Below are positions 1-8,779 of a stretch of 46,810 bases of DNA, in pieces (position 1 is the stretch's first letter; each line of letters starts with the position of its first letter). A program made the translations under genes and the position numbers. This DNA is from Acetobacteraceae bacterium (GTDB lineage Bacteria; Pseudomonadota; Alphaproteobacteria; Acetobacterales; Acetobacteraceae), in contig JANXTL010000190.1 in assembly GCA_025352375.1 (NCBI GenBank), positions 1 to 46,810 of the forward strand, written 5' to 3'. The notes under the pieces were generated by a model. The model was not told the origin of the DNA and made no database searches. It saw only the letters and a program-made list of their open reading frames with translations.

Positions 1-70
1 CTGCTCTGAGTTCCGCGACGGCAATGTACCGACCGGGCAGGAATAGTTGCGTGTCATGCAAACCCCAGAG

Positions 71-196
71 TCTGAATGGCAACCGCCGATCCCCGTGTTC
101 GATCGAAAACCGCAGCAGACGGATCAGGAGTGGGCCAACGTCTGCTTCGTCCCGAATCGGGCAGGATACAGCACGAACCGGGCGGATTACCGCTTC
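71..196 (+). pseudogene. IS1380-like transposase remnant
   Basis: A short stretch reads like part of a DDE transposase. It contains EWANVCFVPN followed by RADYRF, which resembles the segment of IS1380-family transposases where a WxxVCFVPN-type motif precedes YRFLAIRE. The similarity stops after YRF and no full-length frame continues. No transposase start, catalytic triad or terminal inverted repeat is visible. The fragment lies just beyond the 3' end of the first solute-binding-protein gene, so it may mark an old insertion that removed what followed. The family assignment comes from memory of the motif, and I am only moderately sure of it. The rest of 1-424 holds no gene I can support. Confidence 0.4.
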
Positions 197-424
197 CACC
201 CGCTCGCCCTTCCGGACCGTGTGGTGCACCACACGCGCAAGTTGATTATCCGATCGCTCCGGTGGGAACGTCCGGGCCACGGCAGACCGGATCATCGCTG
301 CAATCTCGCTTTAACCAACCATCGAATGGGTAACGCTATCGATGCCTCGAAGCCGAGGAGAACGGTCCGTTACGCCGCCGACGAGGTCGCATGGTCCTGG
401 CGGCGCTGCGCGAACGCGGCCTCT

Positions 425-1993
425 TCAACGCCCCTCCCGCCGAGCATTCCAGAAAACGGATAGTCCGGTATTGACCAGCCCTACGATATTCGACCGATGC
501 GCGGCCGGCGGCGAGAATTGCCCCAGGAACATCTGCGGGGCCTGATCCAGCACCCGCAGTTGCATCTCCTTCGCCAGCGCCATCCGTTTCTCGCGGTCGG
601 GCTCAACCTCGAACTGAGCGACCAAGGCGGGCATCCCCGGATCGCAGTTCCAGCCGGGATACGAACCGCCGCAGCTATACGACGTCGTGTAGTGCGACAG
701 CGGGTTGATCATGTCGTAACCGCTCCAGACCACCGGCATCAGGTTCCAGCCGCCTTGCTCGATCGGGTCCTTCTTGGTCCGGCGTTGCGCGAGGGAGCTA
801 TAATCCGATGACACAACGTCCAGATTGAACCCCGCGCGCCGCAACTGATCGATGACGACCAGGGAAATCGGGTTGATCGTGGCGGAGTCGACACTATGCA
901 GCAGCACGATTCTCTCGCCCTTGTAGCCGGCCTCCTTCAACAACGCACGGGCCTTCTCGGCGCTGGGCTCGCGGAGGTAGGCGTTCCCGACATCGGTGCC
1001 ATAGGGGCCACCGCACAGGAAAACCGATTGGCAGAACGGCAAGTACATGTCCGGTGGCAGCCCCATCCCCGCCATGATCTCCTTCTGATCCAGCGCGATC
1101 TGCAATGCTCGGCGCATGCGCACGTCGTTAAAGGGCGGGATCGAATTGTTCACCGACAAACCGCCGGTTGTTTGGGCGTAGGGCGGCATTGCCATGATCT
1201 TGATATGAGGGTCCTTGCGCAGTTTCTCGATGTAATCGAACGTCAGGATCTCGACGTAATCCACGGCCGCGGTCTCGATCGCGGTGACGCGTCCGGCGGG
1301 GTCGGGAATGCTGACGAACTCCACCGTATCGAACCCAGCGACCTTCCCGCCCGCGAACCCATCCGCCGGTTCGGCGCGAGGCCTATACGCCGGATTCCGG
1401 TGAAAAATCCCCCGATCCCCCGGTCGCCATTCGTTGCGGTCGAATGTGAACGGGCCGGATCCGATCGTCTCCGTATTGGCCTTCGTCGCAGGCGTCGCCG
1501 CCATGCGCGCCGGCATCATCACCGGCAGCAAAGCGTTGGGCTTGCCCAATGCCTCAATCACAAACGCGAACGGCCGGGACAGTACGATCTCAAACGTGCG
1601 TGCGTCGACCACCCGCATCTCCGCGGTTGCCGCCATCAGCCGTTTGCCGAACCCATCCAGTTGCGCCCAGCGCTTGATGGAGGCAACGCAATCCTCGGCC
1701 GTCACCGCCGCGCCGTCGTGCCAGGTCAGGCCGGGGCGCAGTGTCATCGTCCAGGTCAAGCGGTCGGCGCTGGCCTTCCAGGAGTCCAGCATCTGCGGAT
1801 GGTATTCGCCTTTCGAATCCATCGCGATCAGCAGGTCGTAAACCATATACCCGAACGCTCGGGTTACCGTCGCCGTCGTCAGGATGGGGTCGAGGACCTG
1901 AAGCTCTATGTTCATCACCGCCCGAAACGGTTCGGCGGCCTGCACCGGTGCGGCCAAGCCGAGGGCCAAAAAGGCCCACCGCAGCGCCCGCAT
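425..1993 (-). CDS. ABC transporter substrate-binding protein, family 5 (DppA/OppA-like)
   Basis: This is a 522-residue periplasmic binding protein of the peptide/nickel (SBP_bac_5) family. A signal peptide is clear: MRALRWAFLALGLAAPVQA, with a cut expected after AQA. Family hallmarks follow: an early region ending in LTWTMTLRPGLTWHDGA around residue 90, then TAEDCVASIKRW, and a GSGPF segment near residue 175. It would bind an oligopeptide or another small organic solute. Its start overlaps the stop of the upstream oxygenase gene by one base (ATGA), so the two are co-transcribed. No permease or ATPase gene follows; the next sequence is a transposase remnant. The ligand cannot be predicted from sequence. 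Confidence 0.9.
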   Translation of the reverse strand: MRALRWAFLALGLAAPVQAAEPFRAVMNIELQVLDPILTTATVTRAFGYMVYDLLIAMDSKGEYHPQMLDSWKASADRLTWTMTLRPGLTWHDGAAVTAEDCVASIKRWAQLDGFGKRLMAATAEMRVVDARTFEIVLSRPFAFVIEALGKPNALLPVMMPARMAATPATKANTETIGSGPFTFDRNEWRPGDRGIFHRNPAYRPRAEPADGFAGGKVAGFDTVEFVSIPDPAGRVTAIETAAVDYVEILTFDYIEKLRKDPHIKIMAMPPYAQTTGGLSVNNSIPPFNDVRMRRALQIALDQKEIMAGMGLPPDMYLPFCQSVFLCGGPYGTDVGNAYLREPSAEKARALLKEAGYKGERIVLLHSVDSATINPISLVVIDQLRRAGFNLDVVSSDYSSLAQRRTKKDPIEQGGWNLMPVVWSGYDMINPLSHYTTSYSCGGSYPGWNCDPGMPALVAQFEVEPDREKRMALAKEMQLRVLDQAPQMFLGQFSPPAAHRSNIVGLVNTGLSVFWNARREGR

Positions 1994-2994
1994 CAGTATT
2001 CGCTCGCGGTGGCGCCAGCCTGACGGTGGGCGAAATTGGTCAGGTTTAGCTTGTGGCGATGATCGGCATACAAAAGCGGCGCGTATCGCGCCGGATTATC
2101 GGCGCTAACACAAGTCGGAACGGGCGCGATGACGGCGTTCAGCCCGGGTCCGTAAAAGAACGGGATGGCATGACGCAGCGCGTTATTGTCGTTGACCACC
2201 CGGTGCGGTGTGGGCGTGAACCGGTCGTTCGAATAGCGTCCCAGCATTTCCCCTGTATTCACCACGAACGCGCCGGGAATGCGGGCGGGCCTGATCCACT
2301 CGCCCTGGGCGGTGCGGACCTCCAACCCTGGTAGCGCCGACTGCGCCAAAAGCGTCAGGAAGTTCGTGTCGATATGCGGGGCGAACCCGAACTGATTGTC
2401 CTCGGCCCCGTCGTGCTTGGGGTAGCGGATCAGCCGCAACGTCCGCGTGGGTTCACCGGTAAAAGCTGAGGTAAAATAATCCGGTGGCAGGTCCAGCCCG
2501 GTGGCGACGGCGGACACCATTTTGTCGGCCAGCACGGTCATGGCCGCGATATAGGCCATCGTGGCGGCCTTGAACCCAGGCATGTCGGGTGGCCAGCGGT
2601 TCAGCCCATACAACGGATCGCCAGCCACGATGCGGGGATCGTCGGCGGCAAGATCGTTGACAATATAGAAGCTCTCGCTGAGGTTGGGCTTGGTGTTGAC
2701 GTTGACTTTCGACGTCCGGACGATCTGCGCCCCATAGGGCAAATACCCGATGTTCAGATTGCCGACTTTCAGCGCCACCTTGAACGCCTCATCCCGGTCG
2801 AAGAACGCCGCCGCCGCCGCGAAACACCCGTCGATCAGCGATTGCGGTATCCCGTGGTTGACGATGACCAGGAAGCCGGTATCGGCGGCGGTCTGGGCGA
2901 TGTCGCGGCTCAGGTCTTCGCGCGCGCCACGTTCGCCGGCCAGGTAGGGGCCAATATCCAAAACGGGAATACGATCGGAAACGGGAGCACTCAT
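1993..2994 (-). CDS. 2-oxoglutarate/Fe(II)-dependent oxygenase, isopenicillin N synthase family
   Basis: This 333-residue cytoplasmic non-haem iron oxygenase has a DIOX_N-type N-terminus (PVLDIGPYL, then GFLVIVNHGIP near residue 45). The Fe(II) facial triad is visible as H207 and D209 in APHIDTNFLTLL and H264 in TPHRVVN. R274 in LRHAIPFF is the likely 2-oxoglutarate-binding Arg of the RxS motif; the Ser is replaced by Ala. Members oxidise small molecules, including amino-acid derivatives, and some form ethylene or close rings. It is the first gene of an operon with the binding protein downstream, so the imported compound or a derivative may be its substrate. The Shine-Dalgarno sequence before the ATG is weak. 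Confidence 0.9.
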   Translation of the reverse strand: MSAPVSDRIPVLDIGPYLAGERGAREDLSRDIAQTAADTGFLVIVNHGIPQSLIDGCFAAAAAFFDRDEAFKVALKVGNLNIGYLPYGAQIVRTSKVNVNTKPNLSESFYIVNDLAADDPRIVAGDPLYGLNRWPPDMPGFKAATMAYIAAMTVLADKMVSAVATGLDLPPDYFTSAFTGEPTRTLRLIRYPKHDGAEDNQFGFAPHIDTNFLTLLAQSALPGLEVRTAQGEWIRPARIPGAFVVNTGEMLGRYSNDRFTPTPHRVVNDNNALRHAIPFFYGPGLNAVIAPVPTCVSADNPARYAPLLYADHRHKLNLTNFAHRQAGATASEY

Positions 2995-3006
2995 GGGCGT
3001 TGGACC

Positions 3007-3581
3007 TTATTTTTGCAGCCAGACATCCTCGAACCGCCAGCCATCATAGGCACTGTTCACCATGATCGTCATGTCCTGCACCCCACCATTGTAGCTCGCC
3101 TGATTAGACGCGGGATTATTGAGCGGCGCCACCGCTCGGTTGACCACGTGGCGGCCGAACCGAAGACCACGCCTGGCTGGCGCATCCGCTCCGTCACCAG
3201 GCTGCCAGATTCCAGCGACACCCCGATCGGCAATCCCGGCGGTAATACGTTGCGGACCCGCTCCAGCAATTCGGCATTGCCATCGGTTTCGTCCTCGATC
3301 GCCAGGCCTCCGGACAGCGCCAGCAGCACGCCATCGACCGGGCGGCGCGCGGCCAGACGGTGCACGAGTTCGACCGCGAGCACATGGAAGGTTTCGCGCA
3401 TCAGCGGCCCGCCCGCGCCGGAAACGGCGGCAATCAGAGGAACGATATCGGCGCCGGCCTGCGCGAACGCCGGCAGTGCGTCCAGGACGGCTTGCTCCCG
3501 GTGCAGCGTGAACGCCTCCATCATCGTCAGCGGCGCCCCTGGTTGGGTTTCGTGGATCAGAGACCCGATCGCGATACGCAT
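3007..3581 (-). pseudogene. Decayed M81 (MlrC-like) metallopeptidase gene
   Basis: From an ATG at 3581, preceded by a good GGGGGA ribosome site, the reading frame begins MRIAIGSLIHET, as M81/MlrC proteins do, and runs about 140 residues with recognisable family sequence (PVDGVLLALSGG, then LPPGLPIGVSLE). It stops at 3069 after 170 residues, while the family is close to 500. The expected metal-ligand sites are gone: the usual DLHGAM segment reads ALSGGL and the usual DLHAN reads ESGSL. The last part of this frame is unlike the family, and another frame over about 3007-3120 reads as an unrelated tail ending GWRFEDVWLQK. I read this as a truncated, inactive gene fused to the end of some other lost gene. 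The tail's origin is unknown. Confidence 0.6.
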
Positions 3582-3662
3582 GCTTCCCCCCGTTTGACGG
3601 CGAAGCTAGCGTCATCCGCCGCGATGCGGCAAACCGGCGCCGACCTACGGGAGACACCGCGC

Positions 3663-5225
3663 ATGTTCCGGATCGCCGCGTTTGCGACGCTGCTCATGGC
3701 CGTCACGGCCGCCCACGCCACCGATATCACCATCGGCCGCGCGACGGAGCAAAACGCGCTCGATCCCTTGTTCTCTGACCTTGGTAACGACGTTTCCACG
3801 GCCGAGAACATGTTCGACAGCCTGATTCGCTTCGACGCCAAGCTGCAGATCCAGCCGGCGTTGGCGGTGTCGTGGACGTTAACCGACCCCCTGACATGGG
3901 AGATCGAACTGCGGCCAAACGTAAAATTCCACGATGGCGCCACGTTCACGGCCGCCGACGTGGCCTATTCGCTCAAGCGGGCGCGCAACGTGCCCAACTC
4001 TCCTGGCCCGCTGTCCAGTTTCGTGCGGTCGGTGAAGGAGACCGAGATCGTCAACCCCCACACCATTCGGGTGCACACCGACACGCCCACCCCGCTGCTG
4101 ATGGACATGATCGGTCGTATCCCAATCATCCCCGCCGCCTTGGGCCCCCAGGTGACAACCGAGGACTTCAACGCAGGCCGAGCGATGATCGGGACGGGGG
4201 CTTACCGGTTCAAGTCTCATCTGCCGGGTGACCGGGTGGTGATGGAGGCGAACCCAGACTATTGGGGCGGCAAGCCGGAATTCGGCACCGTGACAATTCG
4301 CTTCCTCGCTAATCCCGCGGCCCGGTCCGCGGCGCTGTTGTCGGGGTCGGTGGATGTGATCGAGCAAATTCCGCCGTCGGATATCGGGGTGTTCCAGAAC
4401 CGCCAGGACGTCACGCTGTTCTCGGCGGTTTCGACGCGCGTGGTTTACATCGCGATGGATCAGGGCCGCGACGACAGCCCGTTCATCACCGACAGGGACG
4501 GCAAACCGCTGCCGAAGAATCCGCTGAAGGACCCGCGGGTGCGTTTGGCATTGTCAAAGATGATCAACCGCGCGGCCATTACCGAACGCGTGCTGGCCGG
4601 TGCGGGGGAGCCGTCGGGGCAACTGGTGCCGGAGGGCATGGGCGGCTACGACCCCACTTTGGCACCCATGGCCCTGGACCTGGAGGGCGCGCGCAAGCTG
4701 CTGACCGAGGCCGGTTACGCCAGCGGGTTCGGCCTGACGATCCACGGCTCGAACAACCGATTCCCCAACGACTCTCAGCTGGCGCAGGCGCTGGGCCAGA
4801 TGTTCACGCGCGGCGGCCTGAAGGTGAACGGGGTGGAGGTGCTGCCTTACAATGTCTACGCCCCCTCCGCTACGCAGCGGAAATTCAGCGTGTTCCATTT
4901 CAGCTATGGCAGTATCGCCAGTTCGTCCTTGAACGGTTTGATAGGCGTGCTGGCCACGTTCGATGCCGCCGCCGGCACCGGCTCGCTGAACCGAGCCCGC
5001 TATTCCAACAAACAGTTCGATGGGATGTTGGCGCAGGCGGCCGCCGAATTCGATGAGGCCAAGCGCAACAAGCTATTGGCCGATGCGACCCGGATCGCGA
5101 TGGAGGACGGCGCCATCCTGCCGCTGTACTGGCAGAAACTATACTGGGCCGCGCGCAAAGGCTTCATGGTCGACCCCGACCGTGGCGAAGCAACCTCTGT
5201 CCACTTCGTCCACCCCGCTCGGTAG
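3663..5225 (+). CDS. ABC transporter substrate-binding protein, family 5 (DppA/OppA-like)
   Basis: This 520-residue periplasmic protein starts at the ATG at 3663, which has GGGAGA seven bases upstream. The longer frame from 3360 lacks a signal sequence and runs through the decayed gene on the other strand. The signal peptide is MFRIAAFATLLMAVTAAHA. Mature sequence features typical of SBP_bac_5 follow: AENMFDSLIRFD, a WEIELRPNVKFHDGATF segment, TAADVAYSLKRA and GTGAYRFKSH. It is related to the binding protein at 425-1993 but is not a recent duplicate. Oxygenase and hydrolase genes follow on the same strand. No transporter membrane or ATPase component is present in the window, so it must share a permease encoded elsewhere or be a sensor. 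Confidence 0.9.
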   Translation: MFRIAAFATLLMAVTAAHATDITIGRATEQNALDPLFSDLGNDVSTAENMFDSLIRFDAKLQIQPALAVSWTLTDPLTWEIELRPNVKFHDGATFTAADVAYSLKRARNVPNSPGPLSSFVRSVKETEIVNPHTIRVHTDTPTPLLMDMIGRIPIIPAALGPQVTTEDFNAGRAMIGTGAYRFKSHLPGDRVVMEANPDYWGGKPEFGTVTIRFLANPAARSAALLSGSVDVIEQIPPSDIGVFQNRQDVTLFSAVSTRVVYIAMDQGRDDSPFITDRDGKPLPKNPLKDPRVRLALSKMINRAAITERVLAGAGEPSGQLVPEGMGGYDPTLAPMALDLEGARKLLTEAGYASGFGLTIHGSNNRFPNDSQLAQALGQMFTRGGLKVNGVEVLPYNVYAPSATQRKFSVFHFSYGSIASSSLNGLIGVLATFDAAAGTGSLNRARYSNKQFDGMLAQAAAEFDEAKRNKLLADATRIAMEDGAILPLYWQKLYWAARKGFMVDPDRGEATSVHFVHPAR

Positions 5226-5283
5226 CCTATTTTTCGCGCCGGGTTTAATGTGCTGGCGCAGAGGCAGGAGGGAGCTTCGTAAC

Positions 5284-6192
5284 ATGCTGACCATCGAACC
5301 CACGGGTGCGACTTTGGGCGCCACCGTCACGGGCGCGGACCTGTCCATAGCGCTGTCGGAAGCCGATTTTGGCCAAATCCTCAAAGGGTTGGGCGACCAC
5401 GGCGTGCTGCGCTTTCCGAACCAGCATCTCGAACCGGCCGAGGTCTACCATTTCTCGGTCAGGTTCGGAGAGATTCAGGGCCCGTCGCGCGTCGATCCGA
5501 ATGAGGTCGTGGATCCGCTGGCCTATGTCGGCATTCTATCGAATATCAAGGAAAACGGAGAATACATCGGCTCCCCCGACGCGGGGCAGGACTGGCACAC
5601 CGACATGTCGTACCGCGATATCAGGGGCTTCGTGAACGTGCTGTACGGCATGAAAATTCCCCGCCGGAACGGTAAGGCGCTGGGCGGCACGGAGTTTGGC
5701 AACATGGCGGCGGCATACGACGCGTTGTCCGAGGATATGAAGATCCGGCTGGACGGCATGACCGCCACCCACGACTTCGAAAAATTCTGGGAACACATGC
5801 GCCGCGACCGCAACAGCGGCCGCCCACCGATGACGGACGAGCAGCGGAGGCGCCGCCCGCCGGTGGTGCACAAGTTGGTTCTGGTGCACCCGATCAGCGG
5901 GCGGAAAATCCTGTATTGCAACCCCGGCTACGCAATCCGCATCAACGAATTGCCGCAAGCCGAGAGTGACGCGATGCTGCAGTACCTGTTCAAGCATCAG
6001 CTGGAGATGCGGTTCCGCTACACCCATGAGTGGAACGAAAATGACCTGCTGATCTGGGATCACTTGAGCACCATCCACCGCGCCATCGACGACTACGGCC
6101 CGGACGAAATCCGCCTCATGCGCCGCTGCCAGGTGATGGCGACAAAGGTATTCGACCCGGAATTTCTACGGCCGGTGTGGCTGGCGGCATAA
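5284..6192 (+). CDS. TauD/TfdA-family 2-oxoglutarate-dependent dioxygenase
   Basis: This is a 302-residue Fe(II)/2-oxoglutarate dioxygenase. The start is the ATG at 5284 (MLTIEPTGATLGATVTG), which has AGGAGG upstream; the longer frame from 5020 only overlaps the preceding gene. H105 and D107 in DWHTDMSY and H265 in STIHRAID form the iron triad, and the Arg residues in IRLMRRCQV (277-281) should bind 2-oxoglutarate. The family hydroxylates substrates such as taurine, phenoxyacetates and other carboxylates, often releasing an aldehyde. It sits between a binding protein and an FAA-hydrolase-family gene, fitting a catabolic role. The exact substrate is unknown. Confidence 0.92.
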   Translation: MLTIEPTGATLGATVTGADLSIALSEADFGQILKGLGDHGVLRFPNQHLEPAEVYHFSVRFGEIQGPSRVDPNEVVDPLAYVGILSNIKENGEYIGSPDAGQDWHTDMSYRDIRGFVNVLYGMKIPRRNGKALGGTEFGNMAAAYDALSEDMKIRLDGMTATHDFEKFWEHMRRDRNSGRPPMTDEQRRRRPPVVHKLVLVHPISGRKILYCNPGYAIRINELPQAESDAMLQYLFKHQLEMRFRYTHEWNENDLLIWDHLSTIHRAIDDYGPDEIRLMRRCQVMATKVFDPEFLRPVWLAA

Positions 6193-6208
6193 TGGAAAAG
6201 GAAAACTC

Positions 6209-6994
6209 ATGCGCTGGATACGCTTCTCCAAGGACAACCACATCGCCTTCGGTTCGCTGAATGGCGACACCGTCCACGAAATCGACGGAGAACCTTGGGG
6301 CGACGCCAAACCGAACGGCCAGACCCACAAGCTGGCCGACGTGAAGACCGAAATCCCGGTCATTCCGCCGACCTTTTATTGCGCCGGCATCAACTACGCC
6401 GCGCATATCCGCGAAATGGCGCACAAGCGCGGCGTCGAACCCGTGTTCCCCACCAAGGCCGATATCGGCTACCGCGCCAACAACGCCCTGATCGCGGACG
6501 GCGAAGACGTGATGATCCCCGCCGGCGCGCCGCCGAAAATGAACTACGAGGGCGAACTGGTCGTCGTCATCGGCAAAAAAGCCAAGCACCTGACCGAAGA
6601 AAACGCGATGGATTGCGTGTTCGGCTTCACCGTCGGCAACGATGTGAGCGAGCGCACCTGGCAGCGCGGCGATCGCACCTTCTGGCGCGGAAAGAACGCC
6701 GACACTTTCAAGCCGATGGGTCCATGGATCGATACCGATGTCGATCTGGACGCGATGGAAACCGTGATCCGGGTGAACGGCAAGGAAGACCTGCGGTTCA
6801 AAACCAACGACATGATCTTTAGCATCCGGCATTTCCTCGCCGAGACCAGCAAATACATCACCTTCTATCCGGGTGATGTAATGTGGATGGGGACCGATGG
6901 TACCTCCCCCGATCTGGTGCATGGGGACGTGGTAGAAGTCGAGCTGACCGGACTGGGCGTGCTGAAAAACAGGTTCGTCAGGGAGGGGATGTGA
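6209..6994 (+). CDS. Fumarylacetoacetate hydrolase (FAH) family protein
   Basis: This 261-residue cytoplasmic enzyme has the FAH fold. The substrate-entry motif is PPTFYCAGINYAAHIREM (about residues 53-70). The metal-binding acids appear as E114 and E116 in NYEGELVVVIG and D145 in VGNDVSERTWQR. Members hydrolyse, hydrate or decarboxylate acylpyruvates and similar 2-oxo acids at a Mg or Mn centre. A GGAAAA-type site lies just before the ATG. It is 16 bases after the TauD-type gene and one base before the SDR gene, so the four genes from 5284 to 8668 form one unit. It could act on the ring-opened or oxidised product of its neighbours; that part is inference. Confidence 0.92.
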   Translation: MRWIRFSKDNHIAFGSLNGDTVHEIDGEPWGDAKPNGQTHKLADVKTEIPVIPPTFYCAGINYAAHIREMAHKRGVEPVFPTKADIGYRANNALIADGEDVMIPAGAPPKMNYEGELVVVIGKKAKHLTEENAMDCVFGFTVGNDVSERTWQRGDRTFWRGKNADTFKPMGPWIDTDVDLDAMETVIRVNGKEDLRFKTNDMIFSIRHFLAETSKYITFYPGDVMWMGTDGTSPDLVHGDVVEVELTGLGVLKNRFVREGM

Positions 6995-6995
6995 C

Positions 6996-7847
6996 ATGGG
7001 CAAGCTGAGCGGCAAGGTCGCGATCGTCACCGGCGCCAGCCGCGGCATCGGCCAAACGATCGCGGAACTGTTTGCCTCGGAAGGGGCAAAGGTCGTCGTC
7101 TCGGCGCGCACTTTGAATGAGGGAGATCACCGGTTCCTCGAAGGGTCTCTCAATCGCACGGTTTCGCTGATTAAGGACAAGGGCGGGGAGGCGCTGGCGG
7201 TCGCCGCCGATATCTCGAACGAGCCGGACTGCCTGGCGCTGGTGGCCGCCTCCCGCGCGGCTTACGGGCCTGTCGATATTCTTGTGAATAACGCCGCCCT
7301 GTCCTATTATTTGCCCACCATGGACCTGGCGACCAACCGCTGGTGGCGCTGCTTCGCGGTGAACGTGCACGCACCGTTCATGCTGTCGAAAGAAGTGCTG
7401 AACGACATGATCCCTCGCAAATCAGGGGCCATCGTGAATATCAGTTCGGGGTCGGGCATCGGCCCCGGCCGGGGCCCCTACGAGGACCACAAAATCCGGG
7501 GCAATACCATGTACGGTGCGACCAAAGCGGCGCTGGAACGCTTTACCCAGGGTCTGGCACAGGAAGTCGCGCAGCACAGCGGAATCGCGATTTCGGCCGT
7601 ATCCCCCTCCAACCTGGTCGCGACCCCCGGCACCATCCACCACAAGCTGGTCACCGGCATGGACGACCCCGTCGCCGAACCGCCCTCCATGATGGCTCGG
7701 GCGGCGCTGCTTCTGGCGTCCGAGGGCGCGGCCAAAATCAACGGCCGGATTACCTACAGCCAGCAGATTCTCAAGGAGTTTGGCTGGATCCCGGACGCGC
7801 ACGGACGCGGGGTAACGTCCCGAGGCTCCGGCTTTTCGGAAATGTAA
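6996..7847 (+). CDS. Short-chain dehydrogenase/reductase (SDR)
   Basis: This is a 283-residue classical SDR. The cofactor motif TGASRGIG is at residues 12-19, NNA at 98-100, the catalytic Ser in NISSGSG near residue 151, and Y173 and K177 in MYGATKAAL. The enzyme would interconvert an alcohol and a ketone using NAD(P)H. The C-terminus after residue 240 (SEGAAKINGRITYSQQIL) has the form seen in many SDRs of degradative clusters. It starts one base after the FAH-family gene and ends two bases before the hydrolase gene, which indicates translational coupling. The substrate is not known. Confidence 0.93.
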   Translation: MGKLSGKVAIVTGASRGIGQTIAELFASEGAKVVVSARTLNEGDHRFLEGSLNRTVSLIKDKGGEALAVAADISNEPDCLALVAASRAAYGPVDILVNNAALSYYLPTMDLATNRWWRCFAVNVHAPFMLSKEVLNDMIPRKSGAIVNISSGSGIGPGRGPYEDHKIRGNTMYGATKAALERFTQGLAQEVAQHSGIAISAVSPSNLVATPGTIHHKLVTGMDDPVAEPPSMMARAALLLASEGAAKINGRITYSQQILKEFGWIPDAHGRGVTSRGSGFSEM

Positions 7848-7849
7848 CC

Positions 7850-8668
7850 GTGCGAACCGAACTGGTTTCCATCGCGACGCCGACCCTCCCGCTGGACGGC
7901 GCCTTGCATCGGCCCGACGACGCAACCGTGCGCGGCGCGGTTTTGTTGTTCCACGGCAACACAATGAATTTCTACGTTGGTGCCCCGCGGTTCCTGCCGC
8001 CCGCGTTGACGAAACTCGGCTTTGTTTGTCTGGCCTTCAACCGCCGCGGCCACGATATCCTGTCGATCCGCGATAGCCGAGCGGCGGAGGGCGCGGCGTT
8101 TCAGCTGACCCATGAAGGCATCGAGGACAACGCCATCGCTGCCGCGTGGATGGTCGCCCGTTTCCCCGATCCGGCGATCGTCGGCCACAGTAACGGCGGC
8201 ATGTTGGCGGTGCCGCACGTCCTCGCTCACCCGCGAACGCCAGCGATGGTGCTGCTTTCGGCCCATGGCGGTGGGCGTAGCGGGGTCATACGTAGCAGCC
8301 AGGCTGGGCAGCTGGCGGGGAACCGGCTGGTCGAAATCACGGCGCAGGCGCGCACGATGGCGGCCGAAGGACGCGGGCGCCAACTGATGCTGGTCCCGGG
8401 CTGGTGGTATGTCATCACGGCCGAGAGTTTTCTCGATCGTTTGACGGAGATGCCGGACATGCTCGAACTGGCGTCGAAAATCACCTGCCCGGTCTTATAC
8501 ATTCGCGGCGACCAGGAAAACCCCGAGACCTACCCCGCCGAAGCCTTCGCCGCGCGTGCCGGTGGCAAATGCGACGTGGAGATCGTGCCCAAGTGCGACC
8601 ATTTCTACCGAGGGCGGGAGGACGCGGTGACGGAGCTGGTAGCGGGGTGGTTGCACCGAACGCTCTGA
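7850..8668 (+). CDS. Alpha/beta hydrolase
   Basis: This 272-residue protein reads from a GTG two bases after the SDR stop codon. The longer frame from 7343 overlaps the SDR gene and is not needed. The fold is shown by VLLFHGNTMNFY (oxyanion region, about 32-43), the nucleophile elbow VGHSNGG with S114, an acidic segment RGDQENPETYP and the catalytic His in KCDHFYRG near the C-terminus. It probably hydrolyses an ester, thioester or carbon-carbon bond in the same pathway as the preceding three genes. It is the last gene of the unit; the following 111 bases before the convergent methyltransferase hold no gene or clear terminator. Confidence 0.88.
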   Translation: MRTELVSIATPTLPLDGALHRPDDATVRGAVLLFHGNTMNFYVGAPRFLPPALTKLGFVCLAFNRRGHDILSIRDSRAAEGAAFQLTHEGIEDNAIAAAWMVARFPDPAIVGHSNGGMLAVPHVLAHPRTPAMVLLSAHGGGRSGVIRSSQAGQLAGNRLVEITAQARTMAAEGRGRQLMLVPGWWYVITAESFLDRLTEMPDMLELASKITCPVLYIRGDQENPETYPAEAFAARAGGKCDVEIVPKCDHFYRGREDAVTELVAGWLHRTL

Positions 8669-8779
8669 TTGAACATGGCCTCGATCTCCGCGGCTGCCCC
8701 TTCATAAAACTCAGCCACTGTTTGGCCCGTCCGGCCGGAGCGTCCAGCGCCGTCAGTTTCACCCAAGGCTTTAGCCCGA

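Noticed and set aside
376-474. A plus-strand frame at 376-474 with RRGRMVLAALRERGLFN as the end of a lost gene
   Set aside because: It runs into the antisense binding-protein gene, is too short to place, and no family is recognised.
896-2023. A 375-residue open frame on the plus strand over the first binding protein gene
   Set aside because: It is a high-GC shadow of the oppositely oriented gene; its translation has no family resemblance and is rich in His, Arg and Gln, as such shadows are.
8669-8779. A terminator between the convergent hydrolase and methyltransferase genes
   Set aside because: I found no strong stem followed by a T run in these 111 bases.
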